The notes under the pieces are model-generated. The model was not told the origin of the DNA, ran no database searches, and saw only the letters and a program-made list of their open reading frames with translations. The position numbers and the translations under genes are program-made. Positions 40,606 through 51,625 of a stretch of 64,000 bases of DNA are shown in pieces. This DNA is from Varanus komodoensis (taxonomy: Eukaryota > Chordata > Lepidosauria > Squamata > Varanidae): positions 6,263,288 through 6,327,287 of the forward strand of contig NW_025335854.1 of NCBI RefSeq assembly GCF_004798865.1, in the 5' to 3' direction. Position 1 is the first letter of the stretch. Every line of letters begins with the position of its first letter.

Positions 40606-41794
40606 TATGTTTATAAAGGGATTCAGACCTTCAAAGGGAAGGGACTACAGAAGTGCATACCACTCAGCTCAGCCTACTGAATATGGATGCCCACCTGAGC
40701 CCTGAACAGTACCATGGCGATGGGACCATGCCTGCCTAACCAGCGAGTACCATGCTTCTGAAACTCACCGTTGTCCCATTTCCTATTTTCTCCCTGTTTG
40801 CAGGAAGCGTGCTTCCATGAATCCCTTCCCACTACCCAGGGACCATGAAAAGAACTTCTCTGGTGAACGCCCCTCTCCCACCATCCCATCCTTTTTCAGC
40901 TTCCTCCTGGCTACTCCTGTATTTCCAGTGAACAAGTAGTTGAAAGCGGCCACTTCTGCAGCTCATTTCGTAGCTCCCTCGGTTGCCATGGCAACTGCAA
41001 TTTTCAAAGTTTATCCCCCCCCCATATTACACTGCATATTCCCATGCATGCACAAACATACATAAACACCCACTGATGCACAACATGGGCTTCTGCCGCA
41101 GCTTTTTCTCCAGAAATTGCACTTTTTAAAGAAACAGAAAGCTCAGCACTCGTGGGAACAAATTGAGACAGCATGTCTGAGATTCATTCTTCCTGTCCCT
41201 CACACCACACCATCGTTCGGTGTTCTAGCCTGATTCTTCTCTATAAATCACCCGCCTCCTTTCTCAGCAAGCCATTGGGCATTTCTTTTCTAGATGCTGG
41301 CTGGAATTTAGTTCCAAATTTCATTTGCAGCCAGTGAATCGCCTTCCTTTGTTGAAAATACACACTAGTGCCTTTTAACACTTTTATTATTAATTCCTGA
41401 AACAATCTTATTCACCACTTGGGATATATGCCTCAAAACTGGCTGGGGAAAACAGTAAATTAGGCAAAGGAAAAAGATATTGCAGTGTTGGTTCAGAGGT
41501 TTGGAAGAGCTGAAAAATGCTCTCTAGAGATGGAAACTGATGCAAGAAAGAAGGGAGAACTTAACAAAGAGAATTGTTGGCAATTGATCCCTTAATTATA
41601 GTATTAGATTTTTTTTTCCTTTTAAAAGCTTAGTGGAAGGAATGAGGAAAAGGCAGAAAAGAGCTCACAAAAAGGAGAGGGCTGCATTTCGTTTTATCAG
41701 AAAGGCTGACTAGAAGAGAGTTTGCTTTCTCAGTCGAAACAGATGCTAGGTTTGGTTGTCTTCCCAAAAGCTGGCAATTTCTGGCTTAATTGAT

Positions 41795-41840
41795 TTGTAT
41801 CCCACCCTCTACCAAAATAAATAAATAAATAAATGGCACT
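41795..41840 (-). repeat. LINE tail with (AAAT)n
   Basis: gatttgtatcccaccctcta adjoins about six aaat units, the usual LINE-tail pattern of this window. Confidence 0.5.
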
Positions 41841-43624
41841 CATCGGGGGTGGGCTGGCACCTTGAGGAGGGTAGAATGTTACTGCATTCAAAGCAGAACT
41901 GTCTTCACTCCCCAAATTCATTCCGCGCCAGTGGATGATAATGCCATGTTGTTCCTAGGAGATGCTGCCCAGGAAGAGGAGATGGGAGAACTTTGGCTCA
42001 CGATGACATCCCATCATGCACTTTTACTTGGGCAGCAGGCAGAATTCATGGACCACGTAGTCCCAGACTGACTGTCTGGGATGCCCCGATGGTCATCCTT
42101 CATCCTTCTGACAGAAGCTTTCATATGCTGCAGACTAAACCATAAATTAAGAAAGCAAATGTTCCAACCACCCCCACAAAAGGGGAGAAGGAACTGAGGG
42201 AAAAAACCTGACAGATAATAAAGGGGTGGACCGGAGGTGGAAGATGGGGAATGCTGAGGTAAACCGCAGCCTAGGGAGCCGAAGGCAAACATCATGCTGT
42301 TAAAGGCAAAGTATTTTCTCAAAGGACATTTCAGAAGTAGTTGAGGTACGGATGCATACTGGTTCTGGGGTGTAATTTGGCTCCTGAATTAATTAAGGGT
42401 TCCAATAGATAAGTAATACAGAAACTGGCACAGATGCCAAATTAACCACAGGTAGGCCATCTGTTTTTCCATTAATTTACTGGGACTACGAACAGATGAG
42501 GTTTGCTTGGTGGAATATAGCTCAGCTCCTTTCTTCTGTCTCTGAAGAGTTACTGGAGTAGGGTGACTGTGTGCATGAAAACGGGAGGTCCAATAGCCAC
42601 GGTGAACTCTGTGTGTCCCTTCGTACATGAGGATGCAATTCTGTCCAGGAGATACTGGGCTGTTCTGGACACCCTGCCTGCAGCCTTGGTCCCAATCCTT
42701 CTGATGGCTTCACAGGCAGCAGGAAGGGTCCTCATCCCCATCATCCCATTTCCAAAAGCTTTTTCAGTTCATGCCACTTGAGATTCTAAAACATTCAAGA
42801 TCTGGTGCAGAATGGATTCAGGAGTGCAGCTGTGTCCTCATGATTTCATGGCACCTCTACATTCAAGATAGCTCCAAGAAGTAGGCAAACAGGAGCCAGT
42901 AAAGGAATATATCCAACTTCCCCCAAACCGTAACAGGCCAATAATAGAAATTTGGCCTTCCCTGTTCCCGCCTGCCAGCCTGCCAGCCGTACCAGCCCAA
43001 GCTTTTTTGCCAAACGAAGCAAGGCCCAAAATAAAATTTGGACAAGTTCTTGCATCTTCTAGAATTTGATGTGTTGCTGAAAAAAGCCAATTGTGCCTAT
43101 TTCCTTGATTTGTTTTGTTTTATCCATGCAAGGAAAGTGCAGAGGCAGGGCGGAACTGGCAAGCCAGACCTATTTCTTGGCAGCCAGCCACCAAACAAAA
43201 TGATTGGGAGAGCACCGGGCAGGCCAACTGGATCAGAAGCCCAGTTCACAATACCGTTTCCAATGCTGGCCAAATATTTAGATGCTGAAAGTATTTTGGT
43301 CACTTCGCAACCAGTGACAACAAGACTCCAGCAGGGCAGGAACAGCATTTAGGGAAAGCAGGGGAGTTTTGCTACCTCTCTGTACTTCAGGCAACATGTG
43401 AGGTTTTCTCAGGAGCACCTGTTGGTCTGGCCAACTGATACCACCTTCCCACCACCACCACCACTGAATTGCAGGTATTCACCTGTGCATTTATACTCTG
43501 CCAGATTAGATCCAGGAAACTGCAAACCAGTTAATTCCAAGCCCATTGACGGAAAGCATTTGTAAAGATAAAATTAGTTGGCACACAGAGGGACAAAATG
43601 CTGAAAAATAAACCAGTAGTCGAA

Positions 43625-43669
<45 letters not shown>

Positions 43670-43679
43670 TATTATTATT
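43625..43679. repeat. (CAT)n/(ATT)n microsatellite
   Basis: About fifteen cat units pass into three att units; uninterrupted, so probably variable in length. Confidence 0.95.
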
Positions 43680-44219
43680 TTGGCAAGTTCTAGGAGTGCC
43701 TGGGCAACATTTTAAACCTGTTTACAAATGGATAAGGGTCCATCTAATGCAATGATGGCTCTCTGAACTGTCCTTGTTTCCGAAAAAGATATAAACTCTT
43801 TGTACACAATTTTAAGTGCAGACTTTCTACAAATGACTGATCCCTCAAAGGTGAGAGAGCAAGGTGTATAGAAAGGTATGGTGGGCCACCGTCAGGGATA
43901 GGTCAACCAATATTAAACCTTGTCTGAGTGGAATGCTTAATACCATGCTTAAATTTTGGAAAGGATGTGATTAATTCCTGGTTTATTGGAACAGAGAACA
44001 CTCTCAAAGGGGTGCATGTATGCAAATTAGCTATATGTATATCTTTTTAAAAGTTATCTTTCAAGCTCTGAACACTTTCATTCTGAAATCAAAGTACGGT
44101 CAAACGGTGTTAAAGTAATTAGTTATTTCTATGTATATTCATTATGTATTATGAATTTTCACTCTTTTTGTCTTGCTTTGTTCTCTTTGAAATGTTAATA
44201 ATCATAGTAATAGTGGTAC

Positions 44220-44233
44220 GAGAGAGAGAGAGA
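44220..44233. repeat. (GA)n microsatellite
   Basis: Seven GA dinucleotides. Confidence 0.85.
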
Positions 44234-45987
44234 TTAATTTCTTGATGAATACAGCCTCAAACAAATAAATGAAACTGTTTTATATTGCATGAGATGATCC
44301 GTCTACCTGGCCCTGTTTTGGTTCTGCTCACTGGCCATGGACTTTCCAAGGTATTAGGGCAGAGATCTTTTTACCCCGATATCTGAGTTCCTTTAAACTT
44401 GGTAGTACCAGAGATTACGTTCAGGATCGTGTGCTAGCAAAGGACATGCTCCACCACTCACCTCTGTGGCACACCTGCCTCGCACATGGTTTTTACAGAA
44501 AAACAGCCCGTCACATATCAGGCATTCCAGAGAAAACGTCGTTCACACAAGGATGGACCATCAGAGCCAGGATGGACACGGATGCCACCAAACCTGCGAC
44601 TGATTCTCCTCTCTCTCTGATGCTTCCAAGAGCACTTGGTCACACGAAGCCCAGCCTCTCGGAGCTTTCTTAATGCACTAGCTGAAAATTGGCCCAGACA
44701 GAGAAGTACCCCATGGGATGATCTTATATTCTTGGGCCAACTCTTGAATCTAGGAGGAATGCCTTCTCCATCCCTAGACATGCTAGGAATCAAAAAACAT
44801 GCACTGTTCCGTTGTCTCTCTCTTTCCTGTGCCAGAAACATCGCCACATTCTCCCCTCTTTTTTGCGTCAGAGTTTTGTGTCCCCTCCTGATCCCTGGCC
44901 TCCCTCTCGGGCACTGTTGTGAATATACAAGGTGCAAACCCCACGCGATGTCCTCAGATGGAGGCAAGGTATACGGTGGACATGCATAAACACCCCAGCT
45001 GTGCAGCAGGGCTCAGAAACCATCCACAGCCATCTTAGAAGCAGGAAATGAAAAAGAATAGCATATCCAGGGGAAACTCATTAGGCAGAGCTTAATTACA
45101 GAGCTGGCTGGGAGACTGGTTAATGCCCCATTTACTTGAGGTGCATGGAGAGAGATTTCTTTCTTCTCCCTCAAAATGAAGCATATTTCACACTACATTC
45201 ACCCAGCTGCGCTATTGATGCTGCGCTCACTGATCCCCAGACTTTAGGTTGCGAACGTCTCGGTGTGGCCTAAACAGACACTGGATGCTGCCAAAGGAAC
45301 CTTTCAGCCATCCCTAAAGCTATTTTGCTCCAGCGGTAGCCACCTATTTATGCTTTCGCTCAAAGTCGTCCCTGGAGGGGTCCATGGAGCTTTGCTGGTC
45401 CTTGGCCTCACGTCGTCCGTCTGGACAGAGCAAAGCACCAAGCTGAGTTAAAACGACTGAAAGTTGCAATCGTCATTATGCCTTTCCTGAGCCATGGTGA
45501 ATGATGGGCTGCAGGTCCCCCCACCTTCCCCAGCCTCTCTAAGAGAGCAGGTTAGGAAACTTGCTTCCATTTTTGATAATCTGCACTTGGTTGTTTCTCC
45601 AAAGCTTAGCCACAGTTGTTCGACGCAAGCCAGCTTCAAAGCATGGTTTATGCAGCTGGCTTCTTCCATCCCATGGAACCACACTTCAGGGTTCAGATGT
45701 AACACTGCAGTTGATTAAACCGGAAAGAGAAGCTTCCCAACTTCTCCTGACAGCAATGACCGAGTTTTAGGGGATGAGGGGGTCAGTGTTGCTCTGCATG
45801 AGTCTGAGGCTCACTGCAGTTTGTTCCCATCACAAAGGGTTGCAGCATCTGAGCACAAACAAAATGTGCAGAAAATTCTACAGAAATTGGTCTCAGGGCT
45901 CATCCTGTCCAGGGATACCATGTAGGTCAATGGGGGGAGGGAGAAAATGGCCCCACCAGGAGGTTTACAACACGGTTGTTCTTATTA

Positions 45988-46125
45988 GCATCATCATCAT
46001 CATCATCATCTCTACACCACCTATAGGCAAAGTGCTCTGGATAGTTCACAACATTCTAAGTCCCCCATCCAGGTTTCAGCCAGGCCTGACCCTGCTTAGC
46101 TTCCAAGATTAGGCAGGATCAGGCG
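45988..46125 (-). repeat. (CAT)n followed by a 5S rRNA-like SINE fragment
   Basis: catcatcat repeats at 45988-46011 adjoin ctctacaccacctataggca. The block ccccatccaggtttcagcca, then ggcctgaccctgcttagctt and ccaagattaggcaggatcag follows. That block is the reverse complement of the 5S rRNA internal promoter region (ctgatctcggaagctaagca, gggtcaggcctggtt). It is a clearer match than 17777-17830. The combination looks like a SINE with a 5S-related head, not a 5S gene. Confidence 0.65.
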
Positions 46126-46892
46126 CCTCAAGCTACATATATTGCATTGTGGGGGATGGGATACAGTTAATATGGAAGATGAGAAGACAGGGGGTGAGGA
46201 GCAAGTTGAGTATTTGAGTATCTCTCCTATTATAAGCAGTAAGATTATCGAATCAGAAAAAACAACCGGAAGCTGGACAAGAATATCCTTGGTGCAGGAG
46301 CTGCTATGAAAATCCCAGAATCCAAAGCAAGCAAGAAATATTGGCTGTAGATGCACCGAATGCTTTCAAGAGTTGGTGTATATGATAGAAATGGATGGGT
46401 TTATTCTGTTTTGCATGCCTTGGTCTGCCCTCTGCCCATATCTCCTAATTCATTGCGTTGTTTCGAACTGTTTTGGTTTAGACTTCAAACGCAGCACTTA
46501 GCCTTCCCTGCTTGCAAGCCCTTTGCCTCTTCAATAACAACGTAGACTCCCATATTCATTACACAGCCTGGAATACCGCCCAAAATACCAAATCCATGGT
46601 TATTTGTAAAGTGACTTTCTTATTCTCATAATTATAGAGAAGGATAAAAAGCAGCAATGAAACAGAGGAGGAAAGCAGAGGCAGAAGGTTTAGAGTTGGG
46701 ACTGGAATATCGTCATAAGCGGCTCGGTGGAAAAAATATTTGGAAAATCCACAATTAGACCCTGCTGCCATTCATACCTGCTGCCACCGTTCCTTCTGCT
46801 AACCTGGCACCGCACGGCTGAGGGCTTTCCCCCTCGGTCCCGGGTGTGCGGATGCATTGCAGTTGCTCTGAAGCAGTGAACCAGAAGCAAGC

Positions 46893-47055
46893 GACATTCA
46901 TCCATTTCACTTCTAAACTGCCCCACAGCTCTCTGGACAGTTTACACAGTCCATTTAAAAGCAGGATAAAAATGCAACAAAAATAATCATGAAAGCAGGG
47001 GAAAATATTAAGAAGTATAAAGCAGCCAAAAACAAATAATGAAATGATAAAAACA
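46893..47055 (-). repeat. LINE 3'-UTR-like block
   Basis: ttcacttctaaactgcccca, then cagctctctggacagtttac, followed by an A-rich run, resembles the block next to the microsatellite at 10896-10960. Confidence 0.4.
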
Positions 47056-48712
47056 AACTATAATTACAATAACCCAGCAGCAATCACAACCAGAACAAAC
47101 AAGAAAAGATGATTAGGGATAGATGGTACTGGAATCTTGCGATGGGCCAGCTAATTAACCCTCCCCTCTGTGATTTGGTGCAACCAAAGAGCCCCTTAAT
47201 TTGAGAAGAGCCCCGTTCAAGTCATTGACCAAGGGTCTGGGATTAGTGCTGTGAAGCCCTGCTGTTCAGAATTATTTATCCGCATGAGCCCGGGCTCATC
47301 CCTCGGACCGAAAGCCAGCCCCAGGACTGGACTTGGGTACAAATTATGCCTTTTGATCCATGGCTGGAGGACACATGGGAATGGGTGAAATGCCACAGCA
47401 GCAGATCAAAGTTTGGAAGGCGGTACTGGATCAAGATGAACATTGTGGACTGAAGGACCTCACGCCCTGCCTAGCACTGCTAGGCAAAACCCACCTAAGC
47501 CGACTCTCCAGCGTATATATTTTAAACTCTTGCATGCAATTTGCCTTTTGCTTTATGCCATTTTTTAAAAAAATCTAGGTTCTTCAGAAGAACTTCTTGG
47601 TCTTCTCCAGATTCTCACCACACTGAGAAAGATTAGAAACTTATTTTTAATTGGAAAAAAATAAGCTGAAAGACTGGGGGTGGGGAGCAGATCCCGAATC
47701 ATCTGACTCCTGTTATGAAATCTGCAAATGCTCGCAATTTGCATCCAGGATTCAATATTACCAAATCTCAATCTAAGGCTTCCTCACGCGCCTCAAGGAG
47801 GGCGTGAAAAAGGCCAGGGGGAGTCGCGTTTCCTGGAGGTTGCTGTTCTCGCATTTAACGGTTCCACATGTGCTAAGCCTCTGACAGCATCTCAGAGCAT
47901 GCTTGCGTGGCCACGTGGCTCGTTGCCACGGAGACCAGAAGCTCCACATCTTTTCAAGCCTGGACCGATGGCTTGCTTTAAGCTCCCATGTCCTCTGCGG
48001 GGTGGGTGGGAACTAAAAAAAGTTAACGTGCTACCATCTATATACCAACACACACAAGCAGTGTTGGCCAAATCTCATTTACTGGTCCTGCCCACGCGAT
48101 CGTCCACCCCCACAGCCAGGATTTAAACTCTCCCCTCAGCAGCTGCTTGATTTCTTTTGCAAGCATAGCCAAATCTTGAGTTTTGGGGATCTCAAATTGT
48201 AGGATGGGCCCCATGGAGGGATGTAAAATCCTTGGAAGGGGGCATAGACTCAAAGGGATGACCAGGTCCAGGGACAGGGGAAGATTTTGCCCCCTTACCA
48301 ACCAAGAACGCATCCCTAATGTAGGAATTTCTCAAATTTGTGGGACTGACTGTGTCCAACCTATCCTAACTCCTCAACATGCTTTGGGAAGAATGAATTA
48401 CAGGAAGAGCCGCTCTTTCAACCCAAGCAAAGTCCCTTCGGTATAGTTGTAGGATGCAGCTTCAAGCTGTGGATACAAACGCTACATTCGCGTAGCACTC
48501 ATTGTTCTGAATGGGGTACATGGGGTCTCCACCCAGTTTCAACCAAACTGTGCCTCCCCCGTCTGGTCCTCCAAAGCAGCAACTTATGGGAGCATCACAA
48601 AATGGTAGAGACCAGAATACAGAATAAATTTCAAACAGTCTCCTGAAAATCAAGCGTTTGGGAAAATACTGCTTTGCAAAGAAAAGCCCAGTGCACTGGA
48701 CTTCGGTCCCCA

Positions 48713-48745
48713 GAGAGAGAGAGTAAGAGAGAGAGAGGGAGAGGG
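48713..48745. repeat. (GA)n microsatellite, interrupted
   Basis: GA dinucleotides with a gtaa interruption. Confidence 0.9.
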
Positions 48746-49648
48746 CAACTCCACAAGGCATTGATTTTGTGCTTGTGTAGATCCCTCACAAGTCAGTAGG
48801 GCCTGTTCATATGTCGTCAGCCTCTGGAGCCTCTCCCATGTTTTCCAGCCATTTTCGTAGGGGATTTTTTGTTTGTTTATTTGTTTTCAGAGCAAGAACA
48901 ACGAGCTATTAAATTGCAAACTGAAACAAAACCCTTGTGTGTTGTTGCAAATCCACTGTACTCCAGCTGCATCACAGAGCTGCCTTGTTAATACAATAAA
49001 TGTAGAGAAACCCAGGGAAAGGGAGAGAGCGAGAGAGATTTACTGCTTCCAAAACCAGTGTATGTTGTTCTGGTCCTGCCTCCATGAACCTCCAAATAAA
49101 TGGATTTCCCAGTTATTCCCCATCCAGTTTATTTCTCCACATGATTATAACCAAAAGGATAGCTTTATATATGTCGCACCTTCTGGTGTTACAGCCATGG
49201 CCACTAATAGCCGTGCGCATTCTAATTTGGCCATACCTTCAACATTCTTTGAAAAGTTGAAATTGGTGGCCACCCTTTAGGAAAGCGTGAGAGCACCCAG
49301 CTCAGAATTTGGGGTACATGCAAAGGATGGCACTGTCAATGGTTCAGGTATCCCAAGACATGGGTGCCAAAATATTTGGGCGAGCAAAAATGCATGTCCC
49401 ATCTAGATGCATGCATGGGAATAAGAATCGCCCAGAGATCCCGAGCCCTGGGGCCTTAGCGGATCTGTTGCAAGGAGGTGCAGGCACCCATGCAGCCTCT
49501 CCATACATGCTGAGGATTCTTGCACAGGTAGGGGAGTCTGCAAAGCGAGGGGCTGCGGATGGAAGGGGGGGTGGCATTGCAAGCATGGACCAAAGCAAAG
49601 CACGCGATACAAGGCCAAGCCACTCCATTTCCCTTGCCCAAATGTGTC

Positions 49649-49860
49649 AGGACATAAGGAAAGCCCTGCTAGAAATCACACCCAAGGTCCATTCGGTTCA
49701 GCAGTCCTCGCACATGGTGGCAAACCAGCTGCCCACTGGATCCTTCAAGCAGGATGTGTGCAAGAGCTTCACCTGCCCAAGGTCTTCAGCAACTGGTTAT
49801 CCAGGGATGCCTCCTCTGGTACTCCATGGCCCTTGAGGGATTGCCCATATAGAAACTCCT
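49649..49860 (-). mobile_element. CR1 LINE 3' end
   Basis: ggacataaggaaagccctgc, then catggtggcaaaccagctgc and actggttatccagggatgcc, is the same subfamily as 26022-26285 and in the same orientation. Confidence 0.65.
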
Positions 49861-49982
49861 CTTTCTTTGCTAGCACGTTACTAGCGGGGCTTTAGCCTCG
49901 GTCTAGGCTAATGCCAGGAAGAAAGAACTGGCAGCCAACCAGAGACAACCAAGCCAGTTTCCCTCTTTTCCAGCTTATTGAT

Positions 49983-50385
49983 ATTTATTATTTATTTATT
50001 TAAAACATTTTTATGCCGCCCCCATCGCAACAAAGCCTCGGGGCAGCTCACAACAAGAAAAAAAATCCGACACATGGTGCCTGGCCACTAACTTCATCAG
50101 AAATTATATAATCCATCTTTACAAAACACAACTCCAAAGAACAACGGATATTTTTAAGATCACATTGGCGAAACGTCTATTGGTGCCAAGCCAAAGGCCT
50201 ACATCCGTTCCAAAATGGAATCAATGAGTCAAATTCTCTTGCAACGTTCCTGCTGTGCTATTCCTTCCCTCTGCTACACGTTTATTATAGTGTATTATAT
50301 TTTAATTGATGTTTTGTGAGCCGCCCCGAGGCTTCGGCGAATGGGGCGGCATAGAAATTTTCTAAATAAATAAATAAATAAATGT
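49983..50385. repeat. Two LINE tails in inverted orientation
   Basis: The left copy (49983-50055) reads tttatttatttaaaacattt, ttatgccgcccccatcgcaa and cctcggggcagctcacaac. The right copy (50318-50385) is its near reverse complement, ttgtgagccgccccgaggct, tcggcgaatggggcggcata, ending in (AAAT)n. The arms are about 70 bases and about 260 bases apart. Confidence 0.8.
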
Positions 50386-50963
50386 ATCTGCTCTGATTTA
50401 ATTCACTATCATACTATTCCATATTTTCCTCTCCACTAACTGAGAAAGAGTATATCAGAATTCCAACCTTTTGCCAATCACATACATGCCTAAGTTAGTA
50501 TGCTGTTTACCCTTACATTATGTTCTTTCCTTTCACGTCTTCCTACTGCCTTTAACAAAACAACTTGAGGGCTCAGCCAAACAGCCTCCTGCCTCTCAAA
50601 TTCCTGGTTCAGTGTATAAAAGACCGAACATTTTTAACTTGAAGCCATTCACACTAGACACATGCAACTGTTCCTCTCCCCCTTCGGCCCATCCATTGCA
50701 ATTTTGAGAAATCGGGGTACATTCTTACCAGTCTAACTGGCATATAATACCATTTATGCAATACGTTATTCTCCTATTATGTCGCAGCCCATACCGGCTC
50801 AGTATGGTTAACTGATCCTTTTACCAGCTTCCTCACTTTCTTTTTATTAAGGGAGCCGACAAAAATTGACAGAGTACAGCTGAAGAATTCTGGTCAAACA
50901 GGCCTGGTCAACACCTCCTATTTGCAATCTTGTCTAATGAAAGAGAAATAAGGCACTGGCTTA

Positions 50964-51158
<195 letters not shown>

Positions 51159-51159
51159 T

Positions 51160-51625
51160 CATGACTTGGATTCTAATGCCCTAAATGGCTTGGGACCAGG
51201 ATACCTGAAGGAGTGCCTTCTTCCCTACATGCCCTCCTGCTCCCTAAGATCTGTAGCAGAGGCCCTGCTCCGGGAATCCTCCTTGAAGGAGGTTAGGGGA
51301 GTGAACGCCTGGAAAAGGGCCTTCTCTGTGGTGGCACCCCGACGGTGGAATGCACTCCCCAGAGAGGTCTGCCTTGCACTGACTTTGTATGCTTTTCGGC
51401 ACCAGGTAAAAACCTTTTTATTTACCCAGCATTTTAAAGCTTAAATAATTTTAATCTGGTTTTAATAATATTAATATCCTCAGTTGCTTTTTATCTTGTT
51501 ATTTAGTTGTAGATTGTTTGTGTTTATTGTTTATTTATATTTTACTGTCAGCTGTCCTGAGACAATTGGTCGTATAGAATGGGATAAAGATGTCCTAACC
51601 CTAAATAACGCGGCATTGATTGCCT
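51160..51625 (+). mobile_element. L2-type LINE 3' fragment
   Basis: The translation gives GPGYLKECLLPYMPSCSLRS, then WKRAFSVVAPRRWNALPREV and FRHQVKTFLFTQHF, the conserved L2-type RT tail. The 3' UTR ends near gtcctgagacaattggtcgt. The copy starts just upstream of the acceptor of the IS6 exon (51069) without touching the splice signals. Confidence 0.75.

Noticed and set aside
43625-43679. CRISPR-like direct repeat array
   Set aside because: These are simple triplet microsatellites; no spacer-repeat structure occurs anywhere in the window.
51590-51610. Second telomere-like site (cctaaccctaaataacg)
   Set aside because: Only about two hexamer-like units with no flanking duplication; consistent with chance within an L2 3' end.
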